Origin: Kitasatospora sp. NBC_01287
GTDB taxonomy: Bacteria; Actinomycetota; Actinomycetes; Streptomycetales; Streptomycetaceae
DNA: 64,000 nt
Assembly (NCBI RefSeq): GCF_026340565.1
Contig: NZ_JAPEPB010000001.1
Location: 496,001 to 560,000 of the forward strand
Direction of reading: 5' to 3'
Position numbers and translations under genes: made by a program. Positions 1-6,590 of the stretch are shown here, in pieces (the stretch's first letter is position 1; every line of letters begins with the position of its first letter). A model generated the notes under the pieces. That model was not told the origin of the DNA. It worked only from the letters and a program-made list of their open reading frames with translations, and searched no databases.

Positions 1-1464
1 GACGGTGTGCAGGGCGAAGGCCTCGGGGCGGGTGATGGCGTGCCCGGGGCCCTGGACGCCGGCCAGGGTCTGCCGGGTGGTCATCCCCCAGACCGAGGTC
101 ATCGCACCGAACGGGCCCACCGGGAAGTCGGAGCCCGCGGTGAGCAGCGCACCCTCGTCGAGCCACTCGCGCAGCGGGAAGAGGTCGGCCACCCGCTCGG
201 CGCCCCACTCGCGGATCTGGGCGCCCGCCGCGTCGTGCAGCAGCGGGTGCTGCACGGTGACCGGCAGGCCCAGCTCGATGGCCCGCGTCCGCTGCTCGGG
301 GCGGGCCAGGCCGCCGTGCTCGATCACCAGCGTGCCGGCGGGCAGGTCGGGGTGGCGGCGCAGCACCTCCTCGTAGACGTCGAGCAGCACGCGCAGTCCG
401 CGGTCCCCCCAGGCATGGCTGCCGACCCGCCAGCCGCGGCGCACCACCGCGTCGACCGCCTCGACCAGCGCCTCGGGCTCCCAGTTCAGGCTGCCGCAGT
501 AGCAGTCACGGCCGGCGTAGGGCTGCTCCAGGGCGCCGGCCTCGATGCCGCCGTCGATGCCGAACTTCACGCCCCAGACGCTCAGCTGATCGTCGTCGGC
601 CCCCTGCCACGACTCCATCCCCGCCAGCAGCTCCTGGACCTGGGCCACGCTGTTCAGGCCGATCGCCGAGACCAGGGCGCGCACCCGGACGGCGAGTGCC
701 CCGGCCTCGCGGGCCGCGCGCAGGACCGGCAGATCGGCGAGCGGCACCATGCAGTCGCGCACCGTGCCGATCCCGGTGGCGGCGTAGGCGCGCGAGGCGG
801 CGTGCAGGTCCTCGATCCGGGCGACCAGGTCGGGGCGCGGCAGCAGGGCCTCGGCCCGCGCGGCGGCGGAACCGATCAGCCGACCGGTCAGCGATCCGTC
901 GGCGGCGCGCTCGATCCGGCCGCCGGCCGGGTCCGGGGTGTCGGGGCCGAGGCCGGTCAGCCGCAGCGCGGCCGAGTTCAGCACCACGTTGTAGGCGCCG
1001 CGTTTGACCAGGACGGGGTGCTCGGCGGCGGCCGCGTCCAGCTCGGCCATGGTCGGGAGGCGGCGCTCGGCGAGGTTGAACTCCTGCCAGTTGATGGTGG
1101 TGCGGATCCACTCCCCGGGCGGGGTGGTGGCGGCGCGCAGGCGGATCAGCTTGAGGAAGCCGGCCAGGTCGCGGGCCCGGTGGACGGGCACGTCATGGAC
1201 GCTGTCGGCGGCCAGGATCAGGTGGGTGTGGGTGTCGTCGAAGGCGGGCAGCACGGTCGCGGCCGGCTGGTCCAGCACCGCGGTGCCGAGGCCGATCCAG
1301 TCGTCCAGTCCCGCCGGGTCGGGTGCCAGGGCCGCGATCCGGCCGCCCTTGACGGCCAGCGCCCGCTGCGGGGCCTGACCGGGGACGAGGGTGTGCACGG
1401 CGGCGGCGCGGAGCACCAGGTCGGCGGGGGGCACCAGGTCGGCGTGGGGCATGGCGGGGGGCAT
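1..1464 (-). CDS. YtcJ-like metal-dependent amidohydrolase (3' end outside window)
   Basis: Amidohydrolase of the YtcJ/Amidohydro_3 type, which hydrolyses C-N bonds of unknown substrates using bound metal. About 488 residues are visible and the C-terminus lies beyond base 1 (the family is usually 530-550 residues). The metal-binding HTH triplet follows a PAFDDTHTH segment near residue 75. Further signatures are a GSHAWGDRGL segment, VIEHGGLARPEQR, and the late GSDFPVGPFGAM segment carrying the catalytic Asp. The ATG at 1464 has a weak GAGCAGGGAG about 12 nt upstream; 1452 is an alternative start. The same frame stays open upstream into the PaaX-like gene with no stop, so this could be the C-terminal half of a fusion. 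It may release an aromatic acid for the adjacent catabolic operon, but that is inference. Confidence 0.85.
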   Translation of the reverse strand, partial: MPPAMPHADLVPPADLVLRAAAVHTLVPGQAPQRALAVKGGRIAALAPDPAGLDDWIGLGTAVLDQPAATVLPAFDDTHTHLILAADSVHDVPVHRARDLAGFLKLIRLRAATTPPGEWIRTTINWQEFNLAERRLPTMAELDAAAAEHPVLVKRGAYNVVLNSAALRLTGLGPDTPDPAGGRIERAADGSLTGRLIGSAAARAEALLPRPDLVARIEDLHAASRAYAATGIGTVRDCMVPLADLPVLRAAREAGALAVRVRALVSAIGLNSVAQVQELLAGMESWQGADDDQLSVWGVKFGIDGGIEAGALEQPYAGRDCYCGSLNWEPEALVEAVDAVVRRGWRVGSHAWGDRGLRVLLDVYEEVLRRHPDLPAGTLVIEHGGLARPEQRTRAIELGLPVTVQHPLLHDAAGAQIREWGAERVADLFPLREWLDEGALLTAGSDFPVGPFGAMTSVWGMTTRQTLAGVQGPGHAITRPEAFALHTV

Positions 1465-2424
1465 GACGGCGGGGACTCCCTGCTCGGTGCGGATCTCGGG
1501 CGGATGGGGCTGTTCGGAACAACGGGGCGGGGCGGGGCGGGGCAGGCCGCGCCTGACCCGGCCGGTCCCGGGAGGCTGGTCGACGGCGGCCAGGTTCTCG
1601 ACGGCCGGACCGGTGGGAGCGCCGGCCACCTGTTCGACGTACCGCAGGCTCGGTACGGCGAGCAACTGGTGGAGTTCGGCGAAGACCCGGCGGGCCACCA
1701 CCGCGTTCCAGTCGGCGGGCAGCAGCTCGGTGGGCAGCCCCGGGTCCAGGTAGGGCAGCCGGCGCCATTGGGTGAGCATCGGCACGTAGGCCCGGAAGGC
1801 CGCCGCCGGGTCGGGATCGGCGCCCAGCCGCTGCGCCAGCGGCCGGTGGATGTCGGCGAATTCGGCGTACTGGTGCTCGATCGCCGGGAAGTCCCACCAG
1901 CCGCTCACCGCCTCGCGCAGCTCGGCGAAGGCCGCGTACTCACCGGTGAACAGGTGCACGTAGTCACTCAACCCGAGGCGGCGCAGCATCAGTTCGGCGT
2001 CCGGCAGCAGCCGGGCGGGCGCCAGCCAGACCCCCGGGGAGGCGTTGCCGAAGCCCAGCCAGCTGAGCCGGGAGCGCAGTTGGTGGCGGTGGGCGCGCTC
2101 CGACTCCGGCACCGAGAAGATCGCGATCACCCAGCCGTCGGCCAGCCTGGCGGGCTCCAGGCTGCCGAAGATCCGCCGGTCGCCCTCGTCGAAGACCGGG
2201 CCCACGGCCGGGCTGAGCCGGTAGCCCGTGCCGGTGGCCCGGCGCTCCTGGACCAGGGTGCCGCCCTTCTTCAGCCGGGAGATCGCCGAGCGCACCGCCT
2301 GGCTGCCGACGTCCAACTCGGCCAGCAGCGCGATCAGGTCGGAGACCGGGATCCAGCCGCCCAACCGCCGCACGAACGCCCCGTAGACGGTGTTGATCAG
2401 GGCACTGGGTCGGGTCTCCGGCAT
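1465..2424 (-). CDS. PaaX-family transcriptional regulator, in open frame with the downstream amidohydrolase
   Basis: PaaX-type repressor, a family that typically senses aryl-CoA thioesters. The N-terminal winged helix spans roughly residues 5-75 (SALINTVYGAFVRRLGGW, then AVRSAISRLKKGG). The middle and C-terminal PaaX domains run to about residue 275 (ADWNAVVARRVFAELHQLL). A proline/arginine-rich stretch of about 45 residues then runs straight into the amidohydrolase start, with no stop codon in this frame between 2424 and base 1. The ATG at 2424 has a good AGGAG 8 nt upstream. A 153-bp inverted-repeat element begins 15 nt upstream of the start, so the native promoter is displaced or comes from that element. 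It probably controls the gentisate operon. Whether it is truly fused or merely lacks its stop through an indel is unknown. Confidence 0.8.
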
Positions 2425-2438
2425 GGTCGCCTCTCCTG

Positions 2439-2591
2439 GGCCGTGTCTGACAATTCCCGCCGGGCCCGCGACGCCGGGCATCCCGGCTGGACGCACCGCC
2501 GAGCCACCCAAGTACGAGGGCGACTCGGCGGCACGCCCAGCCGGGCGCCCAACGCCGCGGGCCTGTCCGACGCGAATTGTCAGACACGGCC
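2439..2591. mobile_element. MITE-like element with perfect 18-bp terminal inverted repeats
   Basis: The arms at 2439-2456 (GGCCGTGTCTGACAATTC) and 2574-2591 are perfect inverted copies separated by 117 bp, giving a 153-bp element with no transposase. The layout fits a non-autonomous miniature transposable element, though no target-site duplication is clear in the flanks. It lies between the regulator's ribosome-binding site and the maleate isomerase gene end. Family assignment is not possible from the sequence alone. Confidence 0.65.
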
Positions 2592-2676
2592 TAGGGGGCT
2601 CACTGGCCGCGATCATACGCAGAGCAGGGCGGCCCCCCGGGCCTCAGGCGGGCATCGGGTGGGCCTCAGGCGGGCC

Positions 2677-3444
2677 TCAGCCGGACTCCGCGAAGGCGCC
2701 GGAGAGCAGGTGCCCGGCGCCGGGGGCGACGGCGGGCAGGCCCAGGGCGCGCAGCAACTGGTGCGCGGTGCAGATGGAGGCGGAGACCACCGGCTTCCCG
2801 AGCAGTTGCTCGGCGTCCGCCACCGCTGCCAGCGAAGGCAGTTGGACGCAGGCGGAGAGCACCACGGCATCGGCGTCCGCGTGCGCGAGGCGGCCCGCGA
2901 TGGCGGGCAGCGTGGCCGGGTCGTGGGCGGCGACCTCCAGGTTGTCGGGTATCTCCAGCGAGGTGTGGTCGAGCACCTCGATGCCCTCGGCGCCGAGGTA
3001 GTCGACCACCAGCCGGGTCAGCGGGCGCAGGTAGGGGGCGACCAGCGCGATCCGCTTCGCCCCCAGCGCCCGCAGCCCGTGCACCAGGGCGCCCGCGCTG
3101 GTGACCACCGGCGCGGGCGCGCCGTTCTCCACCGTGCGCCGGTGCAGCCGCTCCTCGGAGACCCGGTGGTAGCCGTGGCCCATGCTCATGATGGCCACCA
3201 GGCAGGCGTAGCCGAGCACGTCGACCCGGGCGTCGGAGAGCTCCAGCGCGCAGCGGTCGGAGTCGGCGTCCATCGCCTTGAGCTGCTCCGGGGTGACCCG
3301 GGTCATCCGCATCCGGCTGGAGTGGAAGGTGAAGCGCTCGGGCGCGATGCTCTCGCGGGCCCGCAGGATGGCCGGGACCTCGGTCTCCATGGTGACGTTG
3401 GAGCTGGGCACGATCTGCCCGATCCGGTAGCCGCGCGCGCTCAT
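2677..3444 (-). CDS. Maleate cis-trans isomerase (Asp/Glu racemase superfamily)
   Basis: Interconverts maleate and fumarate in the cytoplasm, the last step of pathways that split off maleate. The protein has 255 residues, normal for the family. The two expected cysteine regions are present: GYACLVAIMSMGHGY near residue 80 and VVLSACVQLPSL near residue 195. The typical N-terminal segment IGQIVPSSNVTMETE is also there. The ATG at 3444 overlaps the stop of the FAH-family gene by 4 nt, so translation is coupled. In this operon it would convert maleate, made if the FAH enzyme hydrolyses maleylpyruvate directly, into fumarate. The same enzyme occurs in nicotinate degradation, but no other nicotinate gene is present here. 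Confidence 0.88.
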   Translation of the reverse strand: MSARGYRIGQIVPSSNVTMETEVPAILRARESIAPERFTFHSSRMRMTRVTPEQLKAMDADSDRCALELSDARVDVLGYACLVAIMSMGHGYHRVSEERLHRRTVENGAPAPVVTSAGALVHGLRALGAKRIALVAPYLRPLTRLVVDYLGAEGIEVLDHTSLEIPDNLEVAAHDPATLPAIAGRLAHADADAVVLSACVQLPSLAAVADAEQLLGKPVVSASICTAHQLLRALGLPAVAPGAGHLLSGAFAESG

Positions 3445-4325
3445 CGGGCGTCCACCACCGGGTTGGCCAGGGTGCCGATGTGCTCCACGGTCGCCTCCAC
3501 CAGGTCTCCGGGCCAGAGGAACTGAGGAGGCGTCAGGCCGGCTCCGACACCGGAGGGCGAGCCGGTGGAGATCACGTCGCCGGGCTCCAGGGTCATCCCG
3601 GCCGAGATGTCGGCGATCAGGCGGCGCACCGCGAAGAGCATGTGGCGGGTGTTGGACTTCTGCTTGATCTCCCCGTTGACCCGCAGCGAGAGGTCGAGCC
3701 GCTGCGGGTCGGGGATCTCGTCGGCGGTGACCACGGCGGGGCCGAAGGGGGCGTAGGAGTCCTGACCCTTGGAGAAGAACCACTGGCCGGAGCGGCGCTG
3801 GTCGCGGGCGCTGATGTCGTTCATGATGCTGTAGCCGAAGACGTGGTCCAGCGCGTCCGCCTCGGCGACCTTGAAGGCGCGGCGGCCGATCACCACGGCC
3901 AGTTCGCACTCCCAGTCGAGCTGCTGGGTCAGCTCGCCGTTGTGCAGGATCGCTCCACCCGGGCCGGTGACGGCGGTGGCGGGCTTGCCGAAGAGCACCG
4001 GGCGGTCGGGCAGTTCGCGCGCGGTGTCCAGGGCGCGGCTGGACTCCTCGACGTGCTCCACGTAGTTGAGGCCCACCCCGACGATCTTGCCGGGGCGCAG
4101 CGGCGCCAGCAGCGTCACGTCGGCCAGCGGGTGGGCGGCGGCCGCCGACTCCAACTCCCGGGCCAGGGCCAGGGCCGGGGCGCCGGCCTGGATCAGCGCG
4201 AGCAGGTCGGTGGGCAGTTCGGCACCGGCCGCGGCGGCCGCCGCGGCCAGGTCGACCACCCGGTCGCCGAGCTGGGCGCCGAGGCGGGGGGTCGACTCCC
4301 GGTGGGTGTAGGTGATCAGGCGCAT
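3441..4325 (-). CDS. FAH-family hydrolase (maleylpyruvate/fumarylpyruvate hydrolase)
   Basis: Fumarylacetoacetate-hydrolase-fold enzyme of 294 residues that cleaves the gentisate ring-fission product to pyruvate plus a C4 diacid. The core signature GVGLNYVEHVEES near residue 105, the metal ligands in DWECELAVVIGRRAF, and FGYSIMNDISARDQR are all visible. DVISTGSPSGVG near the C-terminus is also typical. It starts 7 nt after the gentisate dioxygenase stop, with AGGA upstream of the ATG. It overlaps maleate isomerase by 4 nt, which suggests that its diacid product may be maleate. Whether it takes maleylpyruvate or fumarylpyruvate cannot be read from the sequence. Confidence 0.88.
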   Translation of the reverse strand: MRLITYTHRESTPRLGAQLGDRVVDLAAAAAAAGAELPTDLLALIQAGAPALALARELESAAAAHPLADVTLLAPLRPGKIVGVGLNYVEHVEESSRALDTARELPDRPVLFGKPATAVTGPGGAILHNGELTQQLDWECELAVVIGRRAFKVAEADALDHVFGYSIMNDISARDQRRSGQWFFSKGQDSYAPFGPAVVTADEIPDPQRLDLSLRVNGEIKQKSNTRHMLFAVRRLIADISAGMTLEPGDVISTGSPSGVGAGLTPPQFLWPGDLVEATVEHIGTLANPVVDAR

Positions 4326-4332
4326 GGCGGTC

Positions 4333-5595
4333 CTAACGCTCCTCGGCGGGCTGGGCGATGGGATGTGCGGCGGGCTGGGTGACGGGGTGTGCGACGGGCT
4401 GGGCGATGGGGTGTGCGACGGGCTGGTGCCCGTCGTGGTCGGGGTAGGCCTCCTCGCGGTGGAAGGCGAGCGAACGCATCACCGGGAAGTCGTTGAAGGA
4501 GAAGAGCACGGCGTCCTCGCGCTCGTCGAGGTTCGCGTGCTCGTGCCAGGCCCAGGACGGCACGCAGAAGATGTCGCCCTGCTGCCAGTCGAAGCGCTGC
4601 CCGGCGATCACCGAACGGCCGCGCCCCTTGGCGACGGTGTAGACCACCGACCCGGTGTGCCGGTGGGCCCGGGTGGCCTGCCCGGCCCGGAGCAGCTGCA
4701 GGTGGGCGCCCATGGTGGGCATCACCGAGCCGCCGGTGACCGGGTTGGTGTACTCCATGATCACGCCGTCGTACGGCGAGCCCTCGGCGGCCTTGGCCAG
4801 ATCCAGCAGTGCCTGGTAGCTGGGCTCCCACGGCCAGGCGAGCAGCGGGGAGTACGGGCGGGTCCACTTCTCCATACCGTGGGGCAGCAGGTTGCCGCCG
4901 TAGCTGAGCACCGAGGAGTTCACCACCGCGCCCGGGCGCTGGTAGAGCTCGGGGTGGACCTCGTAGAAGCCCGCGTCCAGCGCGTTGACCAGCGGGATGT
5001 CCAGACCGTCCTGCCAGATCACCGGCGCCTCGGTGGACTCGTTCCCGTGCTCGTGCCAGGTGCCGTTGGGGGTGATGGCGAAGTCGCGCGGGCCGACCTT
5101 GAGTTTCTGGCCGTCCACGACGGTCCAGGCGCCGGTGCCCTCCTGGACGAAGCGCAACGCGGCCGCCTGGTGGCGGTGGGCGGTCATCGCCTCGCCGGGA
5201 CCCATGATCTGCAGGCCGGTGTAGAGCAGGCCGACCGCCGCGCTGAGCTCCTTGCGCCCGGGGTTGACCAGCATCACCACCCGGCGGCCCGCGTCGTCGG
5301 CCCGCACCAGGGGCAGCGCCTTGTGCACCAGCGGGCGTAGCTCCTGGTAGCGCCAGAGCGTCGGGACGGACTTCGGCTGCGGGTACCAGGGCTCGATCTC
5401 GTTGGCCACCGTCCACAGGGCGCCGGCCTGCAGGGCGCCCAACTCCTCGTAGTAGGCCTTGAGTTCCGGGGTGTCCGAGACCCTGGCCCGGCCGGCCCTG
5501 GTGTCGTCGTAGTCGTTCACGCCGTGGTCGTTCACGCTGTGGTCGTTCACGCTGTGGTCGTTCACGCTGTGGTCGTTCACGCTGTGGTCGTTCAC
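4333..5595 (-). CDS. sdgD: Gentisate 1,2-dioxygenase with repeat-expanded ends
   Basis: Fe(II) bicupin enzyme that opens the ring of gentisate to maleylpyruvate. The 420 residues exceed the usual 340-370 because both ends carry repeats. The first cupin holds GEAMTAHRHQAAALRFV, whose histidines are the expected iron ligands, followed by NGTWHEHGNES. The second cupin holds RAHRHTGSVVYTV and SWAWHEHANLDE. The GTG at 5595 overlaps the nitrilase stop (GTGA) and has GGAGGAAGC upstream, so it is the likely start. The N-terminus is five copies of VNDHS from a 15-bp array, each copy carrying an in-frame GTG. The C-terminus holds about three copies of an eight-residue QPVAHPIA-type repeat. The catalytic core looks intact. 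Confidence 0.9.
   Translation of the reverse strand: MNDHSVNDHSVNDHSVNDHSVNDHGVNDYDDTRAGRARVSDTPELKAYYEELGALQAGALWTVANEIEPWYPQPKSVPTLWRYQELRPLVHKALPLVRADDAGRRVVMLVNPGRKELSAAVGLLYTGLQIMGPGEAMTAHRHQAAALRFVQEGTGAWTVVDGQKLKVGPRDFAITPNGTWHEHGNESTEAPVIWQDGLDIPLVNALDAGFYEVHPELYQRPGAVVNSSVLSYGGNLLPHGMEKWTRPYSPLLAWPWEPSYQALLDLAKAAEGSPYDGVIMEYTNPVTGGSVMPTMGAHLQLLRAGQATRAHRHTGSVVYTVAKGRGRSVIAGQRFDWQQGDIFCVPSWAWHEHANLDEREDAVLFSFNDFPVMRSLAFHREEAYPDHDGHQPVAHPIAQPVAHPVTQPAAHPIAQPAEER
4345..4416. repeat. 24-bp tandem array, three copies, in the dioxygenase C-terminus
   Basis: Three imperfect 24-bp units (4345-4368, 4369-4392, 4393-4416) plus a partial fourth. In the minus-strand gene they encode repeats of the QPVAHPIA type. 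The unit is a multiple of three, so copy changes keep the frame. Confidence 0.85.
5521..5595. repeat. 15-bp tandem array, five copies, at the dioxygenase start
   Basis: Five head-to-tail copies of GCTGTGGTCGTTCAC; the first, 5521-5535, has one change. On the minus strand each unit reads GTGAACGACCACAGC and encodes VNDHS. Only the outermost GTG, at 5595, is preceded by a purine-rich ribosome-binding site. Confidence 0.95.
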
Positions 5596-6590
5596 GCTTC
5601 CTCCTCGTCCACGGGTGCGGTGCGGTCGGTGGTGAAGCTGACCGGCTGCCGGGGACGGTCGTCCACCAGCAGCCGGAAGACGTCGAAGCGGTTGTAGTGG
5701 CCGATGATGTCGTGCATCTGCTTGGGCTGGACGCACCGGTTGAGGTCGATCTCGCCGTAGACGATGCCCTCCTCGTCGACCAGCGGCTCGGTGACCGGGC
5801 GGCCGTCGGGGCCGAAGATCCCGGAGAGGGCGCTGCGCTTGCGGGCCAGCTGCTCGCGCACCTGCTCGTCCTCGCCGGCCACCGCGTCCACGATCTCCGG
5901 GGAGATGGTGGAGCAGGCGACCACGGAGAAGAGCTTGCCCTCGAAGCAGTGGGCGGCGGTGCGCACCGCGATGGCGTCGGCCATGTCGTAGTCCTCGGGC
6001 GCCACCGGCAGCGCGATGTAGCTCGCGCAGTGCACGAGTTCGCCCTGCGCGAGCAGGGTGAAGCGGGCCAGGGTGTTGGTGTTCTCACCGCAGGCCAGCG
6101 CGCCGAGCGGGCCCACCGCGGTGCGGTGCACCCGCAGCGTGCTGCCGTCACCGCCGGTCCAGGTCAGCTTCTCGGCCCAAGTGGGGACCAACTTGCGGTG
6201 GGCGCTGAGCAGTTCGCCGTCCGCGCCGATGATCAGCAGCGTGTTGTAGAGCACGCCCAGGCTCTGCGCGCCGCGCTCGTTGACGCCCACCACCAGCACC
6301 ACGGCGCACTCGCGGGCCACCGCGCGCAGCGCGTCCACCTGCGGGCCCGGCACGTCGATCGAGGCGCGGTAGAGCCGCTCGAACCAGGGCGAGCCCTGGA
6401 TCGGGTTCATCGTCCAGTTCCAGTAGGGGTATCCGGGCACGAAGGCCTCGGGCAGCACCACCAGCGCGGCACCGTTGCGGGCGGCCTCGCGGACCAGCGC
6501 GACCGCCTTGTCGACGGTGGCGTCCGGGTCCAGGTAGACCGGGGCGGCCTGGACGGCGGCGGCGGTGAAGCGGGGCAGCGGGAAGTCCAT
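5592..6590 (-). CDS. Nitrilase (nitrile aminohydrolase)
   Basis: Cytoplasmic CN-hydrolase-superfamily enzyme of 332 residues that turns a nitrile into the carboxylic acid and ammonia. The catalytic triad is visible: Glu in VVLPEAFVPGYPYWNW near residue 47, Lys in HRKLVPTWAEKLTW near 130, and Cys in GALACGENTNTLARF near 163. The CGENTN context is that of true nitrilases rather than amidases. The ATG at 6590 shares one base with the preceding stop (TGATG), and the gene ends in a 4-nt overlap with the dioxygenase. Its place in the operon suggests that an aryl nitrile can feed acid into the CoA-ligation route. The substrate is not determined. Confidence 0.9.
   Translation of the reverse strand: MDFPLPRFTAAAVQAAPVYLDPDATVDKAVALVREAARNGAALVVLPEAFVPGYPYWNWTMNPIQGSPWFERLYRASIDVPGPQVDALRAVARECAVVLVVGVNERGAQSLGVLYNTLLIIGADGELLSAHRKLVPTWAEKLTWTGGDGSTLRVHRTAVGPLGALACGENTNTLARFTLLAQGELVHCASYIALPVAPEDYDMADAIAVRTAAHCFEGKLFSVVACSTISPEIVDAVAGEDEQVREQLARKRSALSGIFGPDGRPVTEPLVDEEGIVYGEIDLNRCVQPKQMHDIIGHYNRFDVFRLLVDDRPRQPVSFTTDRTAPVDEEEA

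Noticed and set aside
7..3525. Plus-strand open frame of 1172 codons
   Set aside because: It is the exact antisense of the PaaX-like/amidohydrolase frame; its Gly/Gln/Arg/Val-rich translation matches nothing and it is a high-GC shadow.
2677..5595. Nicotinate (maleamate) degradation pathway
   Set aside because: Maleate isomerase is shared with that pathway, but no 2,5-dihydroxypyridine dioxygenase, deformylase or maleamate amidase is present; the gentisate and CoA genes fit better.
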